Position numbers and translations under genes: made by a program. The notes beneath the pieces are model-generated. The model ran no database searches. It saw only the letters and a program-made list of their open reading frames with translations, and was not told where the DNA came from. DNA of 64,000 bases from Clostridiales bacterium (lineage in GTDB: Bacteria > Bacillota > Clostridia > Oscillospirales > CAG-382). Location: assembly GCA_003343885.1 (NCBI GenBank), contig QAKH01000059.1, positions 27,450 to 91,449 on the forward strand, given 5' to 3'. Shown here piece by piece: positions 19,098 through 27,585 of the stretch (positions are counted from its first letter, which is position 1; each line of letters starts with the position of its first letter).

Positions 19098-19715
19098 ATG
19101 GTTAGTGCATTTATAATAGCTCTCGCGGTTGTCGTGATTGATCTTGCGCTGAAATACGCCGTATCATCAGGAATGACAGTAGGGCAGTCGTTTGAAGTTA
19201 TACCCGGTGTGCTGAATGTAACTTATGTTCAGAACACCGGAGCAGCCTTTGGAATTTTAGGTCAACAGCGCTGGATTTTCATTGTCGTTTCAGCGATTAT
19301 GATTGTCCTTTTAACGCTTTTTTTAGCTCGCGCAAAAGGATATCACAAGCTTGTGTATATCAGTGCTGCACTTATCCTCGGAGGAGGAGTGGGGAACATG
19401 GTTGACCGCCTAAGCCTTGGTTATGTCATAGATTATATTGATTTCTGTGCGTTTCCATCACTTTGGAGATGGGTATTCAATGCCGCAGATACTGCTGTCT
19501 GCGTTGGTGCGGGACTTTTAATCGTGTACCTTTTGTTCCTTGACTCAAAGGCATATGCCGGCGGAATGAAATCCGTCCTGAGAGACAATAACGCCAATAA
19601 AGGCAATAACGGCAACTACGGCGACGGCGGCAAGAGCGATAATAACGGCGACAGCGATAATAACGGCACCCCCAAAAAAGACCGAGTTGATGCAGATAAT
19701 GCCGATGAAAAATAA
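19098..19715 (+). CDS. lspA: lipoprotein signal peptidase LspA with low-complexity tail
   Basis: Aspartic membrane protease that cleaves prolipoprotein signal peptides. The 205-residue protein has four membrane helices, YVQNTGAAFG, and the two catalytic aspartates in GGGVGNMVDRLSLGYVIDY and FNAADTAVCVG. After the last helix it carries an unusual tail of about 45 residues rich in Asn, Gly and Asp, coded by imperfect repeats, which is absent from most LspA proteins (usually 150-170 residues). The tail should be cytoplasmic. The 3' end overlaps the start of the next gene. Confidence 0.93.
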   Translation: MVSAFIIALAVVVIDLALKYAVSSGMTVGQSFEVIPGVLNVTYVQNTGAAFGILGQQRWIFIVVSAIMIVLLTLFLARAKGYHKLVYISAALILGGGVGNMVDRLSLGYVIDYIDFCAFPSLWRWVFNAADTAVCVGAGLLIVYLLFLDSKAYAGGMKSVLRDNNANKGNNGNYGDGGKSDNNGDSDNNGTPKKDRVDADNADEK

Positions 19716-20682
19716 TATCGAAAATAACATCGAGAACGGGTATTGTCCCGACGAAACGGACAGAGTAATCGAATATATCGTTGATGAACCCGGAGAAAGA
19801 CTTGACGCAAGTGTTTCAAGAAACTGCGAAATAACCCGTTCGGCGGCATGCCGGCTCATAGAGGACGGCACAGTTGAAGCACTGGGGAAAACGCTTACAA
19901 AAAAAAGCGAAAAATTACCTGTCGGCACTTTGGTAAAGGTTGTCATGCCCGAACCCAAACTCTGTGATGCACGCCCTCAGGATATAGACATAGATATCGT
20001 CTACGAGGACGACGATATCGCCGTTGTCAATAAGCCGCAGGGAATGGTAGTCCACCCGGCTCCCGGAAATCCGGACGGCACGCTTGTCAATGCGCTCATG
20101 TACCGTATGCACGGCTCGCTTTCAACTATAAACGGCGTCGTGCGCCCCGGAATAGTCCACCGTATTGATAAAGATACGAGCGGACTGCTTGTGGTGGCAA
20201 AAAATGACGCGGCACATCTGTCGCTTGCCGAACAGATAAAAGCGCATACATTAAGAAGAGTGTATAACGCAGTGGTAATAGGCAGTTTTAAGCCGGACGA
20301 AGGCAGAATTGATATGCCGATAGGCAGGCACCCGATACATCGCAAAAAAATGGCGGTTACGGACAAGAATTCCAAACCGGCGGCAACAAATTACCGCACT
20401 CTTGAGTTTTTTGACGGATATTCACTATGTGAATTTCGACTGGAAACAGGAAGAACACATCAGATACGTGTACATGCCGCATATCTCGGGCATCCTGTTC
20501 TCGGAGATCCTCTTTACGCTCCGGAAGCAGGGAAAAATAAGTTTGGGCTAAGCGGACAGTGCCTGCACGCAAAAATGTTGGCGCTCACACACCCGTCAAC
20601 CGGTAAATACATGGAGTTTGAAGCTCCGCTTCCGGATTACTTTGAAAATGTGCTTGCAAAGCTTCGCGCTAAGCTTAGATGA
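19690..20682 (+). CDS. rluD: RluD-type pseudouridine synthase
   Basis: Isomerises uridines to pseudouridine in rRNA; RluD targets 23S helix 69 in E. coli, but the target here is not known. The 330-residue protein has an N-terminal S4 domain (about 30-90), the motif NKPQGMVVHPAPG, the catalytic-aspartate motif HRIDKDTSGLLVVAKN and GRTHQIRVHAAYLGHPVLGD. It starts inside lspA; ATG 19690, 19699 and 19705 are all possible and none has a clear ribosome-binding site, suggesting coupled translation. The lspA-rluD order is common in Firmicutes. Confidence 0.9.
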   Translation: MQIMPMKNNIENNIENGYCPDETDRVIEYIVDEPGERLDASVSRNCEITRSAACRLIEDGTVEALGKTLTKKSEKLPVGTLVKVVMPEPKLCDARPQDIDIDIVYEDDDIAVVNKPQGMVVHPAPGNPDGTLVNALMYRMHGSLSTINGVVRPGIVHRIDKDTSGLLVVAKNDAAHLSLAEQIKAHTLRRVYNAVVIGSFKPDEGRIDMPIGRHPIHRKKMAVTDKNSKPAATNYRTLEFFDGYSLCEFRLETGRTHQIRVHAAYLGHPVLGDPLYAPEAGKNKFGLSGQCLHAKMLALTHPSTGKYMEFEAPLPDYFENVLAKLRAKLR

Positions 20683-20781
20683 AAAGATAATAAAGTTAAT
20701 ATTCCATCGGAGAATACCTGAGCGTATGTACTTGTTTTAAACGGCGCATAGCTTGGTGTCTGAGAAAGGAACGACATAAGA

Positions 20782-21624
20782 ATGGATAAAACAAAATTGC
20801 AGAATATTGCGCTTGAAATAAGAAAGGGCGCACTTACGGCGGTGTTTTTCGCACAATCGGGCCATCCGGGAGGCTCGCTCGGAATAGCTGAAATCCTTGC
20901 GTATCTCTATTTTGAGGAGATGAACGTAGATCCGGCAAATCCTAAAAATCCGGATCGTGACAGACTTGTTCTTTCAAAAGGACATGCTTCCCCGGCACTG
21001 TATGCGGCTCTTGCCGAAAAGGGCTTTTTCCCTAAGGAAGATTTGAAAACCTTCCGCCATAAGGACAGCTACCTGCAGGGACACCCGGATATGAAAAATA
21101 TCCCGGGAGTAGATATGTCAACAGGCTCGCTCGGTCAAGGCTTTTCAGCCGCTTGCGGAATGGCGCTTGCAGGCAAGATATCAGAGAAAAAGTACCGAGT
21201 CTGGGCAATTCTCGGTGACGGGGAATGCGAAGAGGGGCAGATTTGGGAAGCGGCAATGTTCGGTTCTCACTACGGACTCAATAATATATGTGCGTTTGTT
21301 GACTTTAACGGTCTGCAGATTGACGGAGCGGTCACTGACGTTATGAACCCGACTCCCCTTGATAAAAAATTTGAAGCCTTTGGATGGAATACTCTTGTTA
21401 TTGACGGCCATGATTTCGATCAGATTGCCATGGCTGTTGAAAACGCAAAGAGAAGCATTAAGCCGACAGCCGTAATTTGCAAGACGATAAAGGGTAAAGA
21501 CGTTTCGTATATGGAAAATCAGTGCTCATGGCACGGAACGGCTCCTAAGAAGGAACAGTACGATATTGGCATGCAGGAACTTGAGGCGCTGCAAAAGAAA
21601 TTGCTGCAGCCGGAACTTGTTTGA
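20782..21624 (+). CDS. transketolase, N-terminal subunit
   Basis: Thiamine-pyrophosphate-binding half of a split transketolase, moving two-carbon units between sugar phosphates in the non-oxidative pentose phosphate pathway. The 280-residue protein has SGHPGGSLG, KGHASPALYAAL, and the TPP/Mg motif GDGECEEGQIWEA followed by FVDFNGLQIDG. The partner half begins 17 bases after its stop, so the two should form the heteromeric enzyme seen in many anaerobes. Confidence 0.95.
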   Translation: MDKTKLQNIALEIRKGALTAVFFAQSGHPGGSLGIAEILAYLYFEEMNVDPANPKNPDRDRLVLSKGHASPALYAALAEKGFFPKEDLKTFRHKDSYLQGHPDMKNIPGVDMSTGSLGQGFSAACGMALAGKISEKKYRVWAILGDGECEEGQIWEAAMFGSHYGLNNICAFVDFNGLQIDGAVTDVMNPTPLDKKFEAFGWNTLVIDGHDFDQIAMAVENAKRSIKPTAVICKTIKGKDVSYMENQCSWHGTAPKKEQYDIGMQELEALQKKLLQPELV

Positions 21625-21641
21625 AAGGAGCGCAGAGAAAT

Positions 21642-22583
21642 ATGTCAGAGAAAATAGCGACACGTGAGGCATACGGAAAAGCGCTCGCGGAATTCGGTGA
21701 AAAATACGACTTTGTAGTTTTGGACGCTGACCTTGCGGAAGCTACCAAGACAGGTATATTTAAAAAGGCATTCCCGTCACGCTTTTTTGACTGCGGAATA
21801 GCAGAAGGCAATATGATGTCCGTAGCGGCAGGCATTGCGGCGGCTGGTAAAACGGTTTTTGCAAGCTCCTTTGCCATGTTTGCGGCAGGCAGAGCCTTTG
21901 AGCAGGTAAGAAACAGCATTGCTTATCCGCATCTCAATGTAAAAATCGGTGCGACTCATGCCGGAATCTCTGTCGGAGAGGACGGAGCTACTCATCAGTG
22001 CTGTGAGGATATTGCGCTTATGCGCGCTATACCGGGTATGGTAGTGCTGAATCCTGCCGATGCCGTTGAGGCAAGAGCCGTAGTCGAAGCGGCACTTAAG
22101 CATCAGGGACCTGTATATATGCGTTTCGGCAGACTTGCCGTTGAAACAATTTTTGATAAGGATAGCTTTACTTTTGAAATAGGTAAAGCGCAGAGGCTTT
22201 GCGAAGGCACTGATATCACTATTGTCTCAACCGGTCTTACTACCTCGATTTGTCTTGAGGCAGTTAAGTTGCTCGGAAACAGCGGTGTATCAGCCCGCCT
22301 TTTGAATATGGCATCAATAAAGCCGATAGACAAGGAGCAAATAATACTTGCGGCAAAGGATACCGGCTGTATATTAACAGTAGAGGAACATAATATCATC
22401 GGTGGACTTGGCAGCGCTGTCACGGAGGTTGTGTGTGAAAACTATCCATGCCCTGTATTAAGACACGGAATATATGATACATTCGGAAAAAGCGGCAAGG
22501 CAACAGATCTTTTGATCGATTTCGGATTTACTCCGGAAGTCGTAGCGGAAAAAGCAAAACAGGCAGTGACATTAAAAAAATAA
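21642..22583 (+). CDS. transketolase, C-terminal subunit
   Basis: Second half of the split transketolase, with the pyrimidine-binding and C-terminal domains. The 313-residue protein begins with TREAYGKALAEFGEKYDFVVLDADLA and has DCGIAEGNMMSVAAGIA with the cofactor-activating glutamate. The phosphate-site region ATHAGISVGEDGATHQ and a C-terminal domain with VEEHNIIGGLGSAV follow. ATG 21642 is chosen because AAAGGAG lies about 11 bases upstream; a TTG at 21621 overlaps the previous stop. Confidence 0.95.
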   Translation: MSEKIATREAYGKALAEFGEKYDFVVLDADLAEATKTGIFKKAFPSRFFDCGIAEGNMMSVAAGIAAAGKTVFASSFAMFAAGRAFEQVRNSIAYPHLNVKIGATHAGISVGEDGATHQCCEDIALMRAIPGMVVLNPADAVEARAVVEAALKHQGPVYMRFGRLAVETIFDKDSFTFEIGKAQRLCEGTDITIVSTGLTTSICLEAVKLLGNSGVSARLLNMASIKPIDKEQIILAAKDTGCILTVEEHNIIGGLGSAVTEVVCENYPCPVLRHGIYDTFGKSGKATDLLIDFGFTPEVVAEKAKQAVTLKK

Positions 22584-22604
22584 TATACAAAGGAAGAAAA
22601 AGAC

Positions 22605-23816
22605 ATGAAAGTATTGGTCATCAATGCGGGAAGCTCGTCAATCAAGTATCAGCTTATTGATATGACGAACGAAACACTTTTGGCAAAGGGACAGTGCGAC
22701 AGAATCGGTATCAGCGGCGGAAATTTCAAGCAGACAAACTATAAGGGCGACGTGTATAAAACTGATGTTCAGATAGCAAACCACGGCGAGGGAATAAAGC
22801 TCATAATTGACGCCCTTACCTGCAAGGAACACGGCGTAATTGATTCTATGAGCGAGATAAACGCTGTAGGACACCGTGTCGTTCACGGCGGTGAGAAGTT
22901 CTCAGGCTCCGTTATAATCACTGACGAGATTATAGAGGCTCTCAAAGAGTGCTCAGAGCTCAGCCCTCTGCATAACCCGGCAAATCTTACCGGTATAAAG
23001 GCTTGCGAAGAGATAATAGGAAATATCCCGCAGGTCGGCGTATTTGATACAGGTTTTCATCAGACAATGCCGGATTTTGCATACATATACCCGATTCCGT
23101 ATGAGTATTACGAAAAATATAAGCTCCGCAGATACGGTTTCCACGGCACATCCCATCGCTATGTTTCAGCAAGAGCAGCCGCAATGCTCGGCAAGAAACC
23201 GGAAGAACTCAATATTGTTACCTGCCATCTCGGAAACGGCTCGTCAATAACAGCGGTTAAGGGCGGCAAGTCGTTTGATACAACCATGGGAGTAACTCCT
23301 CTTGACGGACTTATGATGGGTACAAGAAGCGGATCTATTGATCCTGCAATAATTCCGTTCCTCATGGAAAAAGAGCATATGACGGCGAAAGAAATAGACA
23401 TAATGCTCAATAAAAAATCCGGTATGCTCGGTGTTACTCAGACTACAAGCGATAACCGTGATATTGAACAGGGCGCAAGAGAAGGCAACAAGCGTTACCA
23501 GCTCGTTGAAAATATGCTTTGTCACCAGATAACCAAATACATCGGCGGATTTGCCGCAGCGATGGGCGGCGTAGACGCAATTGTATTTACAGGCGGTATC
23601 GGCGAAAACAATCCGCATTACAGATCACGTGTAGGCGAAAAGCTTGAATTTATGGGCGTTAAGGTTGATGAGGAAATAAATAAAAAAGCGTTCCGTACTT
23701 CTGAAGAATTTGATATATCAACTCCGGACGCTAAGGTTCGTATGCTTGTTATTCCTACAAACGAAGAACTTATGATCGCGCGTGATACTTACGAACTGGT
23801 AAAGAACATAAAGTAA
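22605..23816 (+). CDS. ackA: acetate kinase
   Basis: Makes ATP and acetate from acetyl phosphate, the final step of acetate fermentation. The 403-residue protein has VLVINAGSSSIKYQL, HRVVHGGEKF, FDTGFHQTMP, GFHGTSHRYVS, CHLGNGSS and FTGGIGENNP, all diagnostic of the ASKHA-fold kinase. No phosphotransacetylase gene adjoins it. Its place after the split transketolase suggests linked expression of sugar breakdown and acetate formation. Confidence 0.98.
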   Translation: MKVLVINAGSSSIKYQLIDMTNETLLAKGQCDRIGISGGNFKQTNYKGDVYKTDVQIANHGEGIKLIIDALTCKEHGVIDSMSEINAVGHRVVHGGEKFSGSVIITDEIIEALKECSELSPLHNPANLTGIKACEEIIGNIPQVGVFDTGFHQTMPDFAYIYPIPYEYYEKYKLRRYGFHGTSHRYVSARAAAMLGKKPEELNIVTCHLGNGSSITAVKGGKSFDTTMGVTPLDGLMMGTRSGSIDPAIIPFLMEKEHMTAKEIDIMLNKKSGMLGVTQTTSDNRDIEQGAREGNKRYQLVENMLCHQITKYIGGFAAAMGGVDAIVFTGGIGENNPHYRSRVGEKLEFMGVKVDEEINKKAFRTSEEFDISTPDAKVRMLVIPTNEELMIARDTYELVKNIK

Positions 23817-23852
23817 TAATACTTTGAGTTAAGTACTATAAATAACAATATG

Positions 23853-23881
23853 AGTGCCGCATGAAGTCTTTGTGCGGCACT
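23853..23881 (+). terminator. hairpin after ackA
   Basis: A perfect 9-base-pair stem AGTGCCGCA / TGCGGCACT lies 37 bases after ackA. No clear T-tract follows, so it may be a processing or weak termination site. Confidence 0.45.
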
Positions 23882-23954
23882 TCGTGTAAAGCGACAAGCG
23901 CCGGATTATATATCTGCCTTTGCAGGCAAGGGAACCGAAACGGAGGTTTAGAGT

Positions 23955-24863
23955 GTGAAAAAATATCTTGAACAGTTCATGACGGATTTTAAATATCCGG
24001 GAGAGGCAATCGACAGTCTGTTAAACGATTACAGTTCAATCTTGGAAAAAGAAGAAGCAAGATGTATACTTGAAACACATGTATCAGATTACGAGAAAAA
24101 TAATACTCTTGATTGGCAGAAAGCAATCGAGAGTATGGATATTGCCGCAAAACTTGTTCAGATAAACTCATATTCAGCACAGTTTATTTTGTTTCTGTGC
24201 CTGACACGCCATGCGCATGAGCTTTATGAAAAGCAGAGCTTGCCTGAACAGATTTTTTATGACTCGTTTTGCGATTTAAGATATAAACTCATGGAATGTA
24301 AACAAGTACGTGGCGTCTGGGGCTCATTTGTTTGTTTTTGGTTTCCGAGATTTTTTGAACTTACACGCTTTGCCCTTGGAAGATTGCAGTACGAAACATT
24401 CGAATTTAATTTTGACGGTGAGTATAAAACAAAATATAAAATTCTGCGTAACGGAGATACGGTTATAAATATGCATATTCCGTCAGCAGGTCCGTTAGAT
24501 CATGACAGCGTAATCGATTCTTATAAAAAAGCATATAGTTTCTATAAAAATCTGTACTCTGACGGAATCGTTCCGTTTGTTTGCGATTCATGGCTTTTAA
24601 CTCCGGTTCACGAGAAAATTCTGCCTGAAAATTCCAATATACTGAAATTCATGAAAGACTTTACAATCATAAGCAGCATGCAGACAGATAATTTTAACGA
24701 CGGCTGGCGTGTATTTGGTAAAAGCGTTACCAGGGAAAATATTTCCGAACTTCCGGAAGAAACCACGCTGCAGAGAATATATAAAAATTACCTTTTAGGG
24801 GACGGTAAAGCCGGAGCCGGCTATGGCGTTATCCTTTTTGACGGTGAAAATATATTAAAGTGA
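23955..24863 (+). CDS. acyltransferase-like protein (NAT_N/GNAT_C type)
   Basis: A 302-residue soluble protein with no signal peptide or membrane helix. An N-terminal helical half (about 1-150) and a C-terminal alpha/beta half starting near FEFNFDGEYKTKYK resemble the paired NAT_N and GNAT-like C-terminal domains found together in clostridial acyltransferase-domain proteins. The likeness is from memory and the substrate is unknown. GGAGG (23942-23946) sits 8 bases before GTG 23955. It heads a run of three same-strand genes with an HPr-kinase-like and a signal-peptidase-fold protein; the gap to the next gene is 59 bases. Confidence 0.5.
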   Translation: MKKYLEQFMTDFKYPGEAIDSLLNDYSSILEKEEARCILETHVSDYEKNNTLDWQKAIESMDIAAKLVQINSYSAQFILFLCLTRHAHELYEKQSLPEQIFYDSFCDLRYKLMECKQVRGVWGSFVCFWFPRFFELTRFALGRLQYETFEFNFDGEYKTKYKILRNGDTVINMHIPSAGPLDHDSVIDSYKKAYSFYKNLYSDGIVPFVCDSWLLTPVHEKILPENSNILKFMKDFTIISSMQTDNFNDGWRVFGKSVTRENISELPEETTLQRIYKNYLLGDGKAGAGYGVILFDGENILK

Positions 24864-24922
24864 AGGCTTTCCACACTCCGAATGGCGAATAAAGTAAAAA
24901 TAAAAACTGAAAGGACATAAAC

Positions 24923-25636
24923 ATGTCGATTTACCGTATAGCTGATTTGAATGTGAAAATTGAAAATGAATATTCATATACCGGTATACTTTGCCGCGAT
25001 TATATCGCCAAAGATGATTCATACTGGGATATTACTGCACGCGCCGATAAAAGCGAGTATGCGGCGGATAGACTTATTGTTCCGGACGCAACCGATGGGT
25101 ATCTTGAGTCGCTGTCAATATATCGCAGCATATCAAACCAGCTTATAGACTATTCTGGCTTTATTCTTCATTCATCAGTAACCGAAAGAAACGGAGAAGC
25201 GTATGCTTTTGCCGCAAAAAGCGGAACCGGCAAAACTACGCATTGTAAACTTTGGCTTGATACTTTTCCGGACGCCCGCATTATAAACGGAGATAAACCG
25301 CTTGTCAGAATATCGGACGAAAAAGTCTTTATATACGGAACGCCCTGGTGCGGCAAGGAAAACTATAACGTAAATACAAAAGCACCGCTTAAAGCCGTAT
25401 GTTTTTTAGAGCGTGCGGAACAAAACAGCATTGATAGAATTTCAAAATCTGAGGCGGTCGCAAGAATAATGCCGCAGCTGCTTATCCCCAAAAATTCGGA
25501 GTATATAAATAAGCTGTTGGACTTGGTGGAAAGGTTTGTGGAGCTTGTTCCGGCATATCTTTTAAAATGCAACATGACTAAAGAGGCCGCGTTTGTTTCG
25601 TATTCCGGTATGCAAAACAGCAATTCAGGTAATTGA
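24923..25636 (+). CDS. HPr-kinase-like P-loop protein
   Basis: A 237-residue protein related to the C-terminal kinase domain of HPr kinase. The Walker A is AAKSGTGKTTHCKLW at about 98-111, then come IINGDKPLVRI (about 120-130) and YGTPWCGKENYN. The N-terminal 80 residues have no clear motif. True HPrK has an extra N-terminal domain and other signatures, so this is one of the HprK-like proteins often found with peptide-processing or PqqD-type genes. Neither PqqD nor a precursor peptide is seen here. It ends 3 bases before the next gene, implying coupled translation. Confidence 0.65.
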   Translation: MSIYRIADLNVKIENEYSYTGILCRDYIAKDDSYWDITARADKSEYAADRLIVPDATDGYLESLSIYRSISNQLIDYSGFILHSSVTERNGEAYAFAAKSGTGKTTHCKLWLDTFPDARIINGDKPLVRISDEKVFIYGTPWCGKENYNVNTKAPLKAVCFLERAEQNSIDRISKSEAVARIMPQLLIPKNSEYINKLLDLVERFVELVPAYLLKCNMTKEAAFVSYSGMQNSNSGN

Positions 25637-25639
25637 TCG

Positions 25640-26113
25640 ATGAAAAGAAAAGTAGATATTCAGGAGTTGGCGCCTCTGATAAAGGAGGTCGTTGACAGCG
25701 GATCACAGATTCGCATTTATCCGAGCGGAAAAAGTATGCTTCCGACAATAGTTGATGGCAGGGACTCGGTAATGCTTACCGCACCGACCGATCTTAAGAA
25801 GATGGATATTGTTTTTTATCAGAGAAGTAACGGTCAATACGTTCTGCATAGAATTGTCGCTGTGAAGAAAAATTCGTTTGATATGTGCGGCGATAATCAA
25901 ACAGCGGTAGAGAAGAACGTGCCGGAAAATACGGTAATTGCAAAGGTAAGCGGTATTTATAAAGTCGATAAATACGTAAGCGTCGAAAGCGAGGAAATGA
26001 AAAAACTCGCAAAAAAAATATATAGAAAAAAAACTCTTCAACGCTTTGAAAATACATTAAAAAGAATAGTAAAGAAAGTATTGTATCCGATTTACCGGAT
26101 TATCAAAAAATGA
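25640..26113 (+). CDS. S24/S26-fold peptidase-like protein without membrane anchor
   Basis: A 157-residue protein with the signal-peptidase fold signature: PSGKSMLPTI (serine near residue 32), VDGRDSVML, then VLHRIV (histidine near 70) and CGDNQ. The Ser...His arrangement is like the SipW/ER-type signal peptidases rather than Ser-Lys LepB. It lacks the usual N-terminal membrane helix but ends in a strongly basic amphipathic stretch (about 120-157) that could bind membrane or nucleic acid. It is tightly linked to the HPr-kinase-like gene. Function is unknown. Confidence 0.6.
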   Translation: MKRKVDIQELAPLIKEVVDSGSQIRIYPSGKSMLPTIVDGRDSVMLTAPTDLKKMDIVFYQRSNGQYVLHRIVAVKKNSFDMCGDNQTAVEKNVPENTVIAKVSGIYKVDKYVSVESEEMKKLAKKIYRKKTLQRFENTLKRIVKKVLYPIYRIIKK

Positions 26114-26144
26114 TTTCAAATTTTATCCTTTTACAGTAAAATAA

Positions 26145-26182
26145 CCGGTGCAGCAATTAAAAGCTGCACCGGCTGTTTTTTA
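26145..26182 (+). terminator. strong terminator between converging genes
   Basis: A perfect 10-base-pair GC-rich stem CCGGTGCAGC / GCTGCACCGG is followed by CTGTTTTTTATT. A-rich sequence on the other side lets it also serve the minus-strand gene that ends at 26216. Confidence 0.9.
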
Positions 26183-26215
26183 TTGCATTATTTTCGGTGT
26201 ACTGATATATCATGT

Positions 26216-27571
26216 TTATCTGCGCCGAACTCTTTTTTTGCCGGAACTAACAAATACAGATATCAAAAAGTAAATTATGAAAAGTATTACGGCAGATATG
26301 GCAAAAACCCTGAACCACCTGCCGGTAACAAGATTTTCAGCCCTGTCCAAAAAGTATAAAACGTTGCTCTTATCAACGTTTTTACTCGCAACAAGCGGAA
26401 CAGATCCAAGTACCGTTTCGTTCCTGTATTTAACAACTGCTTCTCCGTAAACTTCGCCTTCGTAAACCGGAGCGGAGGCATAATCGTCACTCACACGGGG
26501 TTCAACAGTAATTTCTGAGGCATAGTCTAAATCTGTCGGCAAAAGCGCCTTGAGCTCGGCACCAGGAAGAAGGGTAACGTAATCAGTGTTGACGGCCAGA
26601 CGAACAGGAATTTCACATATTATGCTTTTTTCAGATAAAACTCCGGTATAGGAAAAATTGTTCAAGCACATTTCAAGTAAATTTTTTGCGTCAGTGCACG
26701 CCATGTTGTTTTCATCATCAGAATATGCGTTCATTACTACGCATAGATAAGTCAGTCCGGATTCATCCGCCGCGGTAGTGACAATGCATTCTCCTGCCTC
26801 CGGAGTGTTTCCTAACGACATCCCCTTTGCGGCTGAATAGTAGTAATCCTCAGAGCGTACACGTGAAATTAACAGATTGCGGTTAAGAAGCGTGCGTTGG
26901 GCGTCTGTCTGCGGAGTAGGGGAAATGATATAGCGGGTGGTGTTAGACATTTCAAAAAGCGTGTTTATATAGTAAAAATACCTTGCAACAATCGCCGTGT
27001 CTTTTGCCGTGGTTTTCATTTCGTCAGAATGAAGCCCGGTGGGATTGGTGTAGTGAGTGTTTACAGCACCAAGCTGTTTTGCCTTTTCATTCATTAAAAC
27101 GCAGAATTCGTCAATGCTTCCGGCAACATGCTCGGCAAGAACGTTTGCCGCGTCGTTGGCGCCCGTAACTAAAAGCCCGTATAATAATTGCTCCGCCGTA
27201 AAACTCTCCCCGGCTTTTATCGCCATGTTAGCTCCTTTGGTTGCGGTAACGGCAGACTTTGAAGCCGTTATTGAAACGCTGAGATCCGGAATATTTTCAT
27301 ACGCGACAATCGCCGTCATCAGCTTTACGGTTGAAGCAGGATAAACCATGTCAGAAGCGTTTTTTGAATACATAACGCTTCCGGTTTCAAGATTGTAAAC
27401 ATACGCCGCATATCCGTCAACCTCCGGAATATCTACAGAGGACGTGTATTCACATATGCTTTTCCCGTCATACAGCCTTTCGTAAAAAGGTTCGATTTCA
27501 GCGGCAAAAGAATTGAGAGAAGCGATTAAGAATATTACGAAAGCAAAAAATATATAACGCAGTGATTTCAA
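26216..27571 (-). CDS. DacF-like D-Ala-D-Ala carboxypeptidase homologue with eroded motifs
   Basis: Family S11 protein exported by an N-terminal signal peptide (about 1-24) and tail-anchored by a C-terminal helix. The 451-residue length, domain order and surrounding sequence (NPTGLHSDEM) match DacF/DacA carboxypeptidases that trim pentapeptides. The nucleophile motif STVK (serine 80) is intact. The second motif, normally SxN, reads GAN (137-139), and the third, normally KTG, aligns with SLG (252-254). The protein may therefore be catalytically weak, inactive or a peptidoglycan-binding relative. It is last in the phoH-ybeY/era-recO-ribF run, 14 bases after ribF. Confidence 0.85.
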   Translation of the reverse strand: MKSLRYIFFAFVIFLIASLNSFAAEIEPFYERLYDGKSICEYTSSVDIPEVDGYAAYVYNLETGSVMYSKNASDMVYPASTVKLMTAIVAYENIPDLSVSITASKSAVTATKGANMAIKAGESFTAEQLLYGLLVTGANDAANVLAEHVAGSIDEFCVLMNEKAKQLGAVNTHYTNPTGLHSDEMKTTAKDTAIVARYFYYINTLFEMSNTTRYIISPTPQTDAQRTLLNRNLLISRVRSEDYYYSAAKGMSLGNTPEAGECIVTTAADESGLTYLCVVMNAYSDDENNMACTDAKNLLEMCLNNFSYTGVLSEKSIICEIPVRLAVNTDYVTLLPGAELKALLPTDLDYASEITVEPRVSDDYASAPVYEGEVYGEAVVKYRNETVLGSVPLVASKNVDKSNVLYFLDRAENLVTGRWFRVFAISAVILFIIYFLISVFVSSGKKRVRRR

Positions 27572-27585
27572 AGCTTAACTTCCTT

